Both the position numbers and the translations under genes were made by a program. A stretch of 64,000 bases of DNA from Onchocerca lupi (lineage: Eukaryota > Nematoda > Chromadorea > Rhabditida > Onchocercidae): NCBI GenBank assembly GCA_028564675.1, contig JAOVVO010000073.1:124001-188000 (forward strand), written 5' to 3'. A model generated the notes under the pieces. That model searched no databases and had not been told where the DNA came from. It worked only from the letters and a program-made list of their open reading frames with translations. Of this stretch, positions 1 to 13,602 are shown piece after piece (within the stretch, counting starts at the first letter, position 1; every line of letters begins with the position of its first letter).

Positions 1-976
1 AATACCAAAACATTCACAGCATTTTTTGCTTTTTCTTTAAATCGATTCATTGTAGCCAAAAATGGATCCGGAGCTGGCTTCCCACGTTTGATTTCCGGGT
101 CATCTCCAGCCAAAACCTTAATTAATCAATTTTTGCCAAAAAATTATGAAAATTGTAGAATAGAAATGAGCATTTTGCCCTTCTTGATTATTTTACACAA
201 TGCTTAACTTTTCATAAACAAAGTAGAAGGAAAAACTTACAATTAAAGGAATCAAACTGAATAATTCCGGATGCATAGCCGTCTTTACATTAAATTCAAT
301 TTTATTCGAACTAGTACATACGGCCATATGTATCTTATGCTTTGCTAAATGTCGTACCAATCGCATAACGCCAGGAATGATTGGACATTTGGGCATAAAT
401 TCATCGGCTAACGTATTATACTGTTTACGATATTCTTCAATTGAAAGTTGTCCTTCCATATCAAACTGAAATGTTATCTTGTGGCATAAAATTAAAAAAA
501 AAAAAAAAAAAGAAAAGTATATCAAATGTTTGAGTGAGTAGATCATATGAAATAAATGAAAATTTTGAAAGGACGTGTTGGAATAAAAAATTCAGAAAAA
601 TGTTCGAATCCAATAAAATTATACTATCATTTGTTTGAACCATAAAAGTTTCATTTTTATTTCTCACAGTAATTAGCTTCCTTATTCAATATTTTATCAC
701 AGCTTTGAATAAATATTGCTTTATAAAACTCAGCAAACACTGCAATAATTCCGAAATTTTAAAATTTAATTAAAAAATTGAAATTACATGCTGAATGAGG
801 AATGGTGCACTGCTTGCTATCGGTGTCCCCGTAATTCGTAGCATTAGCTCAGGAGTGAAAGTTTTCCCATATTTGCTCCAAAGTCTCTGGTATATTTGGA
901 AGTTAACACGCTCCGAATCAATCAATACACCATCCAAATCGAAGATTACATGCGTTATTTTTGGTCGTGAATTCAT
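1..976 (-). CDS. PUDP: HAD-family phosphatase, pseudouridine-5'-phosphatase-like, 5' part (3' end outside window)
   Basis: Three exons are visible: 788-976 (start ATG at 976), 241-465, and 116 to the left edge; junctions keep frame. Residues 1-63 hold the HAD nucleophile motif, FDLDGVL, with the two Asp at about 13 and 15. Exon 2 has the cap-domain region and motif II (VCTSSNK, about residues 112-118). Exon 3 has the Lys-containing motif III, KRGKPAPDPFL. The arrangement (DxDGVLIDSE, then GKPAPDPFL) matches the HDHD1/PUDP subgroup, which dephosphorylates pseudouridine 5'-phosphate; other small phosphosugars or nucleotides are possible substrates. The protein is expected to be cytosolic, with Mg2+ as cofactor. 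The last exon, with the final catalytic Asp motif, lies beyond base 1. Family membership is secure; substrate is inferred. Confidence 0.85.
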
Positions 977-1747
977 TGATTTGAAAAATCTTGAGATTTT
1001 CTATAAATTTAAATTCGAAAACTTTCAAATTTTCAGAACTTTGCCATTACGAGAGAATAATCTAGTCATGACTATAAGTATATGCTTAATTAATCTATCT
1101 TTCAATAGTAACAAATAACTATTAAAAAAAAAAAAAAAAATTCATAACGGATTCGTTCAAGTCAATATCAGAATATCTACCAGAAACTTCCCGCTGCTAT
1201 CGGACAACTGTTGCTATGGCATTATTGATTTATACCAGAATTAAGTAGTATCATTCATCGAGAGAAATGGATGGAGTTTGACTCAAAATGATTAGGCCTT
1301 GGATAAGTCTATCTAGGATCGAAAGATTGATAAGATGAGAGAGAACGGAAGCTTAAGAATGAAAGAGAATGAAATAGTGTGGAATAACTGGAGAGAACAG
1401 AGATAAATAGGATTCGTTAGGGCTGAAGGAGGTTTAAAATCGCGAAGGAATTCCGCTTCTTTTTTTTTTTTTTTTTTTCTGTAGGAAGAAAAGAAGGTGA
1501 GTATTTTGTGATGGATAGCGCAGTAGAGATTAAAAATTTAAAAGCCATGGGAAATTAGGAAATATTTTAGAACATTGATTTGGCATATGCATAATCTAGA
1601 GAACGAAGAGAAGAGAAAAGGAAAATATCTGAAAATTGCTTGTCAGAATTTATTATTTGATTTAATTTTAGCTTGATTTCATCATTTTTCTTCATTTTGA
1701 CCCAACGATGTTGATTGCAAGTTGGACGTGTTGTGGAAATTAGAAAT
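977..1747. promoter_or_regulatory. Divergent intergenic region between the HAD and NOL9-like genes
   Basis: The two genes are transcribed away from each other across this stretch, so promoter elements for both are expected here. It contains A-runs (about 1122-1140) and a T-run (about 1459-1478). I see no convincing TATA-type element or coding exon. Its regulatory role is inferred from position only. Confidence 0.4.
1660..1672 (+). promoter_or_regulatory. Candidate spliced-leader acceptor upstream of the NOL9-like gene
   Basis: A T-rich stretch ending in TTTTAG (AG at 1670-1671) lies 76 bases upstream of the proposed ATG at 1748, with no upstream coding exon found. In nematodes this is the expected appearance of a trans-splice acceptor. 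A cis-spliced 5' UTR intron cannot be excluded. Confidence 0.4.
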
Positions 1748-1916
1748 ATGTCAAGTGAGATCATAAGTTTGGATAGGTTAGTTGGCACTTTTATTGATTT
1801 CATCTTTCTTATCATTTTATTTCCGACATATCAGACATACTCACACGTCTATTCATATATATTTTTGCATAAATATAGCAGAATTTACATATATTTACAT
1901 ATATATATATATACAT

Positions 1917-1956
<40 letters not shown>

Positions 1957-4285
1957 TCAGTTACCATTTTTAGGTTTTTCATCTTCTAAAAAGGATTTCC
2001 ACGCTTCCAGTTTATCTTTATGGCTTTAAATCTATATAACAAAATGAGTTCTTTTTTAAAATTGACCAAGATCTGTACAGCAGATTAAATTATCATCTAT
2101 GATGCCAATTTAAGATTTCTTGAAAGTAGCATATTAAGCGCATTCATTTATTAATTTTTTCATATTGTTAGTTAGCAGATTAGATTCATTGAGCTCCTTC
2201 AATTTTAATCATTCAGACAAGACACATCATATAAAGTGGCTTACTCTTCTGCAGACAACCCTCAACACAAATAGGGACAAATAAGAATTCATGTGTTGTA
2301 TCATCAAAATTCCTATGTTCTCTTCAATAGTATGAAATATTATTGTACAGATTTTGCATCATTGTTGAAATTTCAGCTACTTCTATCAATGTTATCGACC
2401 AGATTATAGCCTGGCTGTGTTGAAACATAATTGTCGTATCAGTATTTTCGGCGTATTTGATATTCAGGTAGCAGTTTTGATATTTATATAAACACTTAAA
2501 TTGCTTAGATTCAAAATCTTAGAGTATATTTTTGAAATGAGTTAGAGCGAAAAGAAATAAATTTAAAAAAAAAGGAAAGAAAATATGCGAGGGGGGAAAA
2601 TAAATACTAAGATGATGTTATTATTTATTAAATTTTTTCCAGTTATCTTCCTTTAAGATACTCTTCGGTAAAGTATTATCACATGGCTATGAATTTGAAC
2701 CTGGTGCTTATGGAGAAGAGCGGTTTATCAAAATTGCAGCACCATATTCAGTTGGTCCTCCGGCACAGTTTGTTTCGCTTCAAGATAATCTTTTCAATCT
2801 TCATCGTGTGAAATGGCGACTGAAAGAGGTATTTTAAAGCATTAGTCAGCTTCATCTATTTTCAATTTCAAACTTTATTCTTCATCGAAAACTACCTTCT
2901 TCTCAAAATGTCTCATATCCATCAATTTTCGCGCAAATAAAGGATGAAATCTGCAAAGAAGACAGTTTTCGACAAAGAAGAGAAATGGTGAATTAAGGAA
3001 AAAAATGTTTGGAAGAATTTAAAACATAATTTTATTATTTAAGATGTAGTTTTATGTATTTTTTGGACTTGTGGTTTTTATATTTCTATTTATTTTTTGT
3101 GTTTTATTTTGTCCAGCTGTTCAGCTAACAAACGCAGTGGACTCGATACTGGAAAAATTCGAAAATGGTGATAGTATACTGCTTTTCCGGTTCAATTTTT
3201 CAAAGATTTGTGCTTGTCTTCGCGAACTTCATGGTCAGGTATGAAAGTAGGGAGTATTTCTATAGTTTAATTTTGGAAAAAAACTTTTGAAATCTTTTTT
3301 TCATCGCATCAAACTACCATTCTTGCTGCTTATCTAACATTTACTGTTTGTTACTGTAAGTGGTTTTTTGTTTTGTTTTGCATCACTCTTTGTGCTGCGA
3401 GTAAAAGGAAAGTTTTGCCCTTGTCTTCAAAATCATTTTTGGGTATGCATTCAGCGGTATCGGTTGTTGTTTGATGAAAAATTTTTATGATTTGAAGTAC
3501 TAAGCTGGTTCATACTCTCATATTTTATATAGACTATAGGGCACATGACTTTTTTTTTACACTCTCAGAAATGGGGATGGATTGCATGAGTTGCAAGAAA
3601 ATATCATCCGGTGAGTCATTCTAATGGATTTTGGCTTTTCAGATTTTTTTCCTCCCACCAGACTCCAATGAGTCTTACTCAGTGGGACCGCTATGTAGCG
3701 CGCTTCAAATTAAATATCCACCTCTTTATACGGGTAAAACTGCCGATAGCATTTTGCAGTTAACAGAACTGATCTTAAATAAATCGCGTAAGTTTTCAAT
3801 ATTGTGTAGAAAGAAGGATTAAAAAATTCAAATTGGCACATACATAGTTCTACTTCCAACTTGAACTAATGTATTTCATCAACTTGAGTTCTTTTGTGGG
3901 ATCCCTTTAACACTTTAAACTGACAAAGTTTCAGAATTATGAAAATTGTTAGAAACTTAATAAACATTATTCAAATAAATATAAATAGCTTTTAGTATGA
4001 TCAAGCATACTAGGATGATCTCATTTTGCAGGAGAAGGAAAAAGAAGTATTACGATGATTATAGGAAACAAGAATAAGGGAAAATCAATGCTTATTCGAG
4101 TATTAGCTAATTCACTTCTTGGAAAGTAATATTTTCATTTTTGGCTTATTTATCTTTCTCTGACAAATCTTTAATGGTGTTGAAAGATTTATTTTATTAA
4201 AAAAAAATGGCATTTAAAATTTTCCTTTTAAAGTAGGAAGAGAGTTTCATATTAATTCTTTATAGTGAAAATACTGTTTTTTTTT

Positions 4286-4331
<46 letters not shown>

Positions 4332-6145
4332 GTTTTTTAGATTTTAAAAATTCTTGTTCTGAAAAAAAATTTGAAATCAATTGGAAGTTTAATAGTAACT
4401 TTTCAGAAATTGATAATGATTTTGTTGAACTATTGTTTTTTAAGTATTTCCGAATTTCTTGGCTATAATTTTCCATATTGCTTCTCCTCCGGGATTTTTT
4501 ACGATTGTCTATTCCAAGTTTTACCATTTTAGAAATCGACCGCCTCCATATATTCTTGATTGTGATGTTGGGCAACCAGAAATGAATCCACCAGGAAGTA
4601 TTTCACTATTAAAACTCAACTCACCACTTTTGGGTATTTTTTATTTTGCAGTTGTTTTCTAGAAAATGGAATTTGTCAGAAATTCTTTCTTCTCTGAATA
4701 TGCAAGAAGAATAATCTAATTTCTAAAATTTTCAGGTGTACCGATATTCCAGCAACGAATCTTGCTGTCAGATACTTATTTTTACGGAAGAGTTTTGTTA
4801 AATGATAATTTAAGTTCATATTTGGCTATTCTTCGGAAATTGTTGAATTGTTTCTTGAGTGATAGTCTTCCTTCATCTGCACTTTTAATTAACACTTGTG
4901 GATGGATTGAAGGTATTGTATTAATGACAATTTTTCATTTTTGTTTAGATATAAATTGTGTTGGTTGAATTTTTGTTATCTTGTCCGTAGTATGAAGGAG
5001 ATATCACTGAAAGACATAGAAGTATAGATTTTGAATGTAACTGAAATTAAATTTCAGGAAAAGGTGCTCTGCTTCTGGATGAGATGTTGAAGTTATTTGA
5101 TCCTGATTTTGTGTTTACTTTCGTTGCTTCATCAGGACCCAATTATATGGTAATGAACATATTGATAAAAATGATAATTACAGATTGCATGGGAAGGTTT
5201 CCCGTTTCTCAAAATTTTTTAAATTTTATCGAACAGTTATCTGTTTTTTTATGAATCGAAACAGGAAAATATTGATAGTCTTAATTGTATTTCTTTCCAG
5301 ATTCAGCAATCTGCTGCGAATGGAAATGCAAAACCGTTTGTGTTTTATGGCGATGCTATTGAAAAGCCTACGTAAATTTTCTTTATATAGGTTAAATAAA
5401 AAAAAATTAATTTTAATCCAGGATGAGAAAAAAAAAGTGATTTTTTTTTTATTACCTGTCACTTAAATCACAAAAAGAGTAGGAGAGTGAAAGTTCCTCG
5501 GATAGGTTTTCATAATTTTATCATAGAATAAATCATTTTTTATCTTCCTCATCTCATTTTAATTTCTTTTAAAATGGGGAAGAATAAAGACTGAGTAGGT
5601 GATTCATAAGTAGTAATCTTAAAATTTCGTCCAAATTAAGTAAATTTTGTTGCCATTAAAAATAAGAGCAATTTTGAAACATTAATAATGTTGCTTTGAA
5701 ATACAGTGTGCTGTGACATATTTACTATTGAAGAATTTCTGAATTTATAAAATTAAAAAAAAGAATTTTTATCTTCAGGCATGTGATTTTCACCCCGTCT
5801 GTTTTACGAAATCTCAGGATAACAGCATATATGGCACATTCTTGTCCCGTTCCAACCGTGAAATCATTTGCCGATGCAACTCCTTTCACTGTATCATTCC
5901 GCAATGTAGCAGTGTTGGTGCACTCAAACGGACCATTTCCTGCAAATCATATATTTGCCGTTTTGAATTGTACTTTCGTCGCTCTGTGTGTCCGTAATTC
6001 TGTCAATCAATCGGAAGAAGTTGGTTTTTCAGAAGTTTTTTATCTGTTATACTTGAAATTTTTCTGTAAATTTTGCATTTTTTCATGTTCGCGAAACCAA
6101 AAATTTTTCGATTTTAAAAGTGTGTCACTTGTTTTTCACTAACAT

Positions 6146-6184
<39 letters not shown>

Positions 6185-7114
6185 CTCTACTGCAGTTTTA
6201 AGATTACCATCTCAGTTTATACAAACCATAAGGCTTAGAATGATAGTAAGTTAAGTGAAAACGGTGATTTTGTTCGATATACTTCTATGATATTTTTTGA
6301 CACAAGGAGAAGGAAAAATGAGGAGAATAAGAAAAAACATGAAAACATTCATGGAAAATATGAAATAAAAGTGATGAGGTTTTCTTGTACGTTATGTATA
6401 TAATCTTTTAGATAGCTTTATATTTGTTTAATTTGAAGTGGCGAGAATTTTTAACTGCTGCTAAAAGTAAAAAGTGTGGTTTTTGTCCCAGTGTCGCATT
6501 GTTTAAGAAATACGTTCATTTGAAGGATAAGAGACTGTTTGGCGATCCAGATATGCCAGTTTTGTTAAATGCAGATGATGTAGAACCATTGCGCGTCATT
6601 GGTTATGGATTTATCCGAGCGATTGATCCGGAACAGTGCCTTTTTTTTATTTCAACACCTCTTGAGCTTTCAGACCTTCAAGAAGTAAATGTATTGGCAC
6701 GTGGCTTAAATATTGATCTTCCGCGATATTTTCTTATTTCACAGGTTTTTCATATGTGTTTGTTTTTTAATGCATTATCTATATCTTCAATAATGAATTT
6801 TTTTCTTTTAATTCTTCAATTCGATTACAAGTTCTTTGTAGAACTCCTTGCAAAGTCAGAAATGTCATATTAAAAGTAATATTTTATTTGTTTTCTTGGT
6901 TTTTTTTTTTATTATTTTGTCACAGTGATGTTCTGGTGATTTTCAGGGTAAATCGGCGATACCATATGTTGTTCGAGAACGTTCTTCTTCCTTCCATACT
7001 GAGTTATTCAAGGAGCTAAAGATAAAATCAGTCTTCCATAGGAAAAGATTTTTGAAGATGCAAACCCAGTTTGCGGTGAAAAAACGAATGGCGAAATCTA
7101 TGTTGCCAAGTTAA
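1748..7114 (+). CDS. nol-9: Polynucleotide 5'-hydroxyl-kinase NOL9/Grc3 homologue
   Basis: Thirteen exons: 1748-1776, 2377-2467, 2643-2828, 3125-3238, 3643-3787, 4032-4125, 4533-4633, 4736-4912, 5058-5149, 5301-5371, 5779-6019, 6412-6744, 6947-7114. The CDS sums to 1,842 nt (613 aa; human NOL9 is about 700). The P-loop GNKNKGKS is at residues 200-207 and the Walker-B-like LDCDVGQPE at about 228-236. NTCGWIEG and the later GYGFIRAID match conserved Grc3/NOL9 blocks. In the family this nucleolar kinase works with LAS1 to phosphorylate cut pre-rRNA at the ITS2 site, giving mature 5.8S/25-28S ends. The first exon is short and least certain; it was chosen because it opens with ATG, ends at AG|GTTAGT and fits the phase. 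The lysine-rich C-terminus is typical of nucleolar proteins. An AATAAA lies at 7435-7440. Confidence 0.88.
1888..1953. repeat. (TA)n microsatellite in the first intron of the NOL9-like gene
   Basis: Alternating T and A run through most of 1888-1953 with a few interruptions. The repeat lies in the roughly 600-base intron between the first two proposed exons. Confidence 0.9.
4271..4330. repeat. Long poly-T tract in an intron
   Basis: An almost pure T run with single interruptions lies inside the intron between the P-loop exon and the Walker-B exon. Similar T/A runs recur across the window, for example at 6151-6182, 16021-16040 and 58996-59030. Confidence 0.9.
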
Positions 7115-10100
7115 TATCACTCAATCAATACATAACCTTTCCATTCAATTCCGTCTTAAGAACTATCCCGAAAAGAATTATAAAACTACATTTCAAATTG
7201 CCAATTGTTTAAGACAGGCGTTGCTTCATTAGAACTCCTGCTATTTGTCTTGGATTTTTATATTATATGCGGATAACATATGATATTCATTAAATTAGAA
7301 ATATTAAAGAAGTTATCTTCATACTCCTTGTCCTTTTATTTCGGAAATGAGGTTATAAAAACAGTTGTTTGTATATAATCGTTGAATGTTGAATTTTCTT
7401 TTTTACGATCACAGGTTATTGAGTTTTCAAGTTCAATAAATTTTCCCAAAATTCTTTACTTGCAGTATTTGCCATGTCCGATGTTTGATCATTTTAAAAA
7501 AAGTCATGAGCCATTTGAGATGTAGAGTAATATTCACTAGGCTGCCTAAAACTTTTTCCCAATTCTCCGAGGAAACAGATTTTTTTATCATTAAGTACCA
7601 TAGACTAGCCTTTGCAATTGTTTACCATTTCAAAGAAACTGATCTTTTCCTTGAACATTTCCTTATATCATGAACAATGTGACTTGTCCATCTTCTAGAT
7701 AAAATGAACTTCATGATGTCGTAAAATGTAAAAAAAGAAGAAAAAAGAGCTTATAAGGCAGGAAATTGTATTTTTTAGAGGTCCAAACATCCTGGTATTC
7801 GCAAACTTGTTGCAAACATAATGATAGAAATAATTCGTTCCTTTTTCTGAACGAGAGGAATCAGTAATGATTAAGTGAATGTGAGCGTTGATGTTGATGC
7901 TTTTTAAATCAGACGGACTAAATAAAAAAATTGTTCAATTCTACTTTAATCAAACACGTGCAGAATGAAGTTTTCCTCACATTGAAAATACGAATTTTAG
8001 ATAGTATTATTAGCTATCTGTATTTGATCAATTGAAAATTGGAATTTTCGTCTAACTCAACAATTAGCTTTAGCGAAATTTGAGAATTCCATGAAATTCA
8101 GCATAAAGTTTCGAGACCTATCAGCATGCATTATATTGTCCTATTGGTGTTGCAAACATTCATCGACAAAATATAATTGTTATTTGAAAGAATTTTACTA
8201 GCCTTTTAGTGTCATTCCTTTGTAAAATTTATGTATTATACATTAGAGAGTGATAATGATATGCCACAGTTTTTTCAGATTGATAGAATAGAGTGGAAAT
8301 TCATCACATTTCAAGCAATTATTCATCAATTCGATAAATGCAATGATTGTTGAACTAAATCAAATCATAATCAAAACTGCTTGGTTAGAAAAGCAGAATT
8401 GGCAAGTGACAGAAAGGCAGAATTGGCAAGTTTCAACAAGTTTATGTTAATGAATTTTTCTTCAAGATTTTTAATAAATTCTTGAAAAAAAAAATTTTTT
8501 TTCCAATTCATTCTTTTTCAATTCTAAAACGTTTTATTATTTTAAAAAAAGAAATTTCAGTAACATTAAATAGTCATATATTTCCAGAATTGATTCATAT
8601 TGATTAAACCGATAAAACTCTAACAAACCATATTGCGAAAGAAATGATAATAAAGTCATTGATAATGGTAAAATAGTGATAAACTAGTGATATACGCATG
8701 TTTTATTCGAAAGTTAAATTTTTAAATGCTGGTAAAAGAATTTATGGATGATATAAGATAATTTACTAACTCGGGAATGGTTGTTCAGCAGAGCGTTACG
8801 TATTCTAGCTTGGAAATGATAATCATGAAAGTGTACATAATTTATCTGGATGAAATCAAATCAATTTTTACAACAAGATTTAAGCCATTGATCAGGTTCT
8901 TGTAGCACTATCACAAGAAACAAAGTTAAGATTTTCAATTGTATAAATGCTTTTTCATTCTTTGAATGGTCCACGATGAATTAGTTGACATTGCTTATCA
9001 AATGAAATTTTAATTGTTAGCATTTATGTTCCGGCTTAATTATTCCATCTATTTTGATAATTACTCCGACTTATTTATCACATAGTGATTTCTATATGCG
9101 ATTGCTATTATATGCAGATGTTTGGCCAATAGTTTGAAAGTCAAAAATGTAGATAATTAGGCGAAGTTTCAAAAATGGGTAAAAATAGAATTGACTGTGA
9201 ATATAACATAAATATTCCGAAATGGGACAATAATGAACAAAGGCATCGGAAAAATCTGTAGAAAATTTCGAAATTTAGCTGTAAAAAAATATTTCAGCAT
9301 AAATTATAAGATGTTTCCAATTCTTGTTTCTATTTTTTATAAAAGATGGGAAAAATTTCATTGTAAGTAAAGGTATATGTCAAAATATTATTAATTTATA
9401 TTGAGTTACAATTTGATAGATTTCGCTGCTTTTTATGACACATTTAAATAGGTTAAGCAGAAATTTTTAAATTAATTCCTTTTCAGTGCCTTGTTTTTGA
9501 CATTAATTTAAACATAAATCTAGATCGTGAAAGGTATTCTTCGTAGTTTTTCCCAGATTTCTGTTATATTTAATCATCAATTCTTGACAACCACAAAAGC
9601 TTCTTGTTTATCTTACCAGTATTTCAGAATATGCAACAATAGTTTTTTGTTCTTAGAGAAACAGATAACTGTCCATTGATTCTTCAGAAAAAAGAAACCA
9701 GAAATACGATAAATATATTGAATCTGAACACATAAATTTTTCAGAAACTCATCGTAGATAGGAATTAATTATTATTCATTATTACAACAATAGTCACCTA
9801 GTGAAATAATTTCATATTAAGATTTTATTCCTTGTAGCTTGTAGGTAGCTAATAATCAATGATTTTTTTTCTTTTGAAATTAATCTTCAATTTGAAAAGA
9901 TCGAATCTCTCATATATCTTCTTTCTAACTATATCGTATTCATTATGCTTGCTAGATCGGTCCTAGTTTTGTAATGTAATAATATATAAAAATTTAGGAA
10001 TTTTGACAGTATATTAATCTCAATGATTCCAAATTTCATTGAATCAAATGGCGCTAAAACAAAAATATCAAACACGTTGCGAATGAAAAATTCAATCTTA

Positions 10101-11254
10101 GAATAGTTTTTTTTTTTTTTTAATTTTATAGGAGTGAGAGAAAGTTTTGTAATGATAGAAGAGAATAAATAAATAAGTTGAAGAACTCATTAAAAAGAAA
10201 TATTTCGCAAGGATTTTAAAATTGAATCTGCAAATATTTTTCGTTTTTTGATGTGGCATACAATATATCATATCAAATTTACATCGTATGAAATTTCAAA
10301 CCAAGTGATACCATGACCTTTCCCGTATTTTTATTTTTTTAATAAGCTCAGTAAAACTTCCATCAACAAAATACAATCATTAAAATAAATTCGGTCTTTT
10401 AATGTAATATATCTAATGTAAAGATATTTGAGGGGAAATAAAAATTTAATCCAAATTATAAAATGGGAATGGAATTGAAATAAAAATTGGATTAGAACCA
10501 ACGGTTTATAAAAGGGATACAGGACAATTTGAATCTGATTTCTTTTATTTCTTGTAAGGAAGCATATTTTTCAAATTTAACAGATAACATTAAACATTAT
10601 CGATAATAATGTCAAAGTTAGCAATGAACATTTCTACCGTATTTTTTATGTTCTAATCATTCAGTTCGAAAAATAGAATTAAAAAAAAAAAGAAATGATG
10701 TAAAAGTGAACTTTAAAAAGAATATAAAACAGAAATAATTAATGAACTTTTAGCAAAAGCGGAAAGCAAATTTAGAAGAATTTTAAAAATTTGAGCGATT
10801 TCTAATTCGCTTCATTATCACTGACAATTAATGATGCCATCGATAGTTAAAATCAATTTAGCAATCATCCGTTTTTGTTTCAGGGGTTTTGACAAGAATA
10901 AATATACTCTATAGCATAATTTTGTAAATAGTAAATTACTTAAAAAAAATTACTGTAAATTTACTCTATAGCATTTCGATGCTTGATCGATCAAGTTTAA
11001 AAGAGGAAAGTTATTCAATCATTTATTAAACTTTTTTTTTTTTATTTTAAGAACTACGAGAAATTGTCAAAAGAAATAGAGCAGTTGCTCTATTACCAGC
11101 AAATTTATGTTTCCCTTCTCAGTACATTTCAAATGTGCTAAAAATAGAAAATAATTGAAAAAAAAAGTGAAGAATTGTTTCATTTTGTCATAATTCTTTT
11201 GATTTCCAATAATCAAATTCTTCTTCTCATCAAATTTGGATTAAAATTATCCTG

Positions 11255-11374
11255 TCAAATAAGAGAAGTTTCACTGATTGCTACTAATTAATTGTTCTCA
11301 TTGTTCTAGGTTCCTATCAAATAAGAGAAGTTTCACTGATTGCTACTAATTAATTGTTCTCATTGTTCTAGGTT
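11255..11374. repeat. Exact 58-bp direct tandem duplication (period 62)
   Basis: Bases 11255-11312 and 11317-11374 are identical, beginning TCAAATAAGAG and ending TCTAGGTT, separated by four bases. Complete identity in otherwise fast-evolving intergenic DNA indicates a recent duplication or an assembly artefact. Confidence 0.93.
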
Positions 11375-13065
11375 AAAAATTATACCACTAAATGATTTTT
11401 CCCTTCTAAAAATGAATTCTCTTTTGCATTTTCGAATGTGAGTATTGCTTAATGAATAAATTCCAATCGATTGTTCCCATTTCACAAACTTTCCAGAATT
11501 ATTCATCATCAAATTTTCTGTCACATCTTCCTTCCGGAACTTGCTCCTGCTATGTGTGTAATCTTTTCAAAAGTTTCACAAATCTCAAGAAATAAATAAC
11601 GATAAGTTGAATGGATCTCATCTCATCAAATAAATAACTGTACATTATTTCATTCAAATTACAATCTGATAGATTTGAAAAATAATTGAATATCAGAAAA
11701 GTGAAGCAAGTTTCTAGATAAAGGAATAGTTCTTTTTTTATTGCTTAAATTGCAACAGTTCTTTAAAAATCTATTTATTCTTTCTTTCCTTTGAAAGAAT
11801 ATTCTCATATATCCAAAGACAAAAGAAAATTTAATCGCTTTTAATTTAGAGATGAAGAATATTGTAGTTAAAAGGAATAAAAGCAAAATAAGAGCGATTT
11901 CTCGATGTGATTTCTATAGTTGCGATGCATATTTCACAGTATTTCTCCTTGTGATATATTACATAATTGCTCAACTACTTCTTTTGCTTTTACTTCCCGG
12001 ATAATCCTAGAAATTATCGGAGTATTACAAAGAAAAACTTATTTAATTCAAAATAAACAAATTGGGAAAAAATCGTCGATGTATTATTTAAGCCATATTA
12101 ACATCGTTCTAGTCCATAGCGAAAAATAGCAGAGAGGTGATTTCTATACAAAAAAAATTCTTTCACCGTTGTCATTAAAGTTTAATATCTAAGTAATGGA
12201 AAAAAAAAAAACGATATAATCGAAAGAGTTTGGTCAATTTCTGAACAAATTTTTTTCTAGAATCATCATGTTTCGCTAGTTTTCGCTTTTACTGATCAAT
12301 AAATCCTAAAGTTCTAAAAGCTCATAGAACTTATTCTTTTCAACTTGTTAGACCAATTAAAAGTATGTTTGAAGAAAATATTGCTCATTGAACCAGATTT
12401 TGATAATGGCGACATTATAATTATAATATGTATGATAATGATAATGTTGTACCACATTGTGATAAATTACTTTTTCAACGCATGGAATTAATAAATATCC
12501 TAATTTTTCATTATCGACACTTTTGCCAGTATTTTAGAAAATTTGTCATTTTCCTCTTTTTCTCCTCATTTTGCCAATAGTGTGACGACCATTCATCGTA
12601 TTTTTCACGATAAATTGCATCGCTTTTAATGCTCATCACTTCACTTCTGATGAAGCAGTTAGATTAAATCTTTATAATTATTAAATTTTAATTTCGCTTC
12701 GAAAATTTTCATGCAATCTCGCATAGTTTTTTGATATAAAAATTTTGTCTTTATTCTATTTTATCTTAGTTGTATTCTTTATTTTTTCTAAGTTTATTTA
12801 TGCTTATAATCAATTATAATATAAACATGAAAGTTTGCCGTAAAACTTCTAAATGAAATTCTAATTTTAAAATTGCTGATTCATTTTAATTCTTTGTAGC
12901 ATCCGTATGATATTTCATTCATAATTATCAATTTAATTCTGTTGTTAAAAAATCATCGACGCGTAAAAAATAAAAAACAAATAAAACAACATAAAAATTG
13001 GTATTTAAAGAAATAAGAAAATTTTCATGATCGTATTTCTTTTATATACTATTATTTCCAACTTA

Positions 13066-13142
13066 TATAAAATTATTGGTTCAACAAAAAAATGGACTAT
13101 ATATATATATATATATAAAAATTATTGGTTCAACAAAAAAAA
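13066..13142. repeat. Direct repeat flanking an (AT)n run
   Basis: A unit of about 25 bases containing ATTATTGGTTCAACAAAA occurs at about 13069-13091 and 13118-13141, with an alternating AT tract (about 13098-13116) between. The unit boundary coincides with the AT run, consistent with slippage or template switching. Confidence 0.85.
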
Positions 13143-13602
13143 TTTGGTTACAGAACTGAAAATGATGTTTAAATGAAGCAAGTTTTCAGATAAAGCGATA
13201 CACATCAATTACTTGATTTGTTTTTTCAGGAAATTTCTAAATAAATCATTTACATTTCACAAACTTGTGAATAATCGAAAGAAATCGATTTTTATTATTT
13301 CTATAAATTCATACATTTTTATTTTCACAAATTAAAAATGCTATATTAGGCTACCAATTATTCTGAAGACGAAACCGGCGCAAATAATAATTTGGCACAA
13401 CAGATCTTTGCAATTCACGTAATTAAATGTTCAAATAAGTGAAATGAATTCTGTGAAGCAACGAGCGAACCAATAAATTGCAAAATCGAGAACTAATAGA
13501 CAAATTCAAGCGACATAAAACAATAATCCGTCACTGAATCAGTCAGAACCGATAATTAGCCGAATTATCGAAATAATTGTATAAATATTCACTCTAGAAA
13601 AA

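Larger units (their letters stand above)
7115..13602. other. Gene-poor AT-rich intergenic stretch
   Basis: About 6.5 kb between the NOL9-like gene and the His-rich gene. Open frames here are short (up to 75 codons), T- or A-rich, without supporting splice partners. The only coding-like fragment is 7465-7524, where a good acceptor (CTTGCAG) precedes 19 codons and a stop. Two local duplications are annotated separately. No tRNA or other RNA gene was recognised. Confidence 0.6.

Noticed and set aside
1715..2029. Plus-strand 104-codon frame
   Set aside because: Most of it is low-complexity Tyr/Ile from the TA repeat. Only its first part is kept, as NOL9 exon 1.
4252..4575. Minus-strand open frame of 107 codons
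   Set aside because: It is created by a poly-Lys run from the intronic T-tract and overlaps NOL9 exon sequence on the opposite strand.
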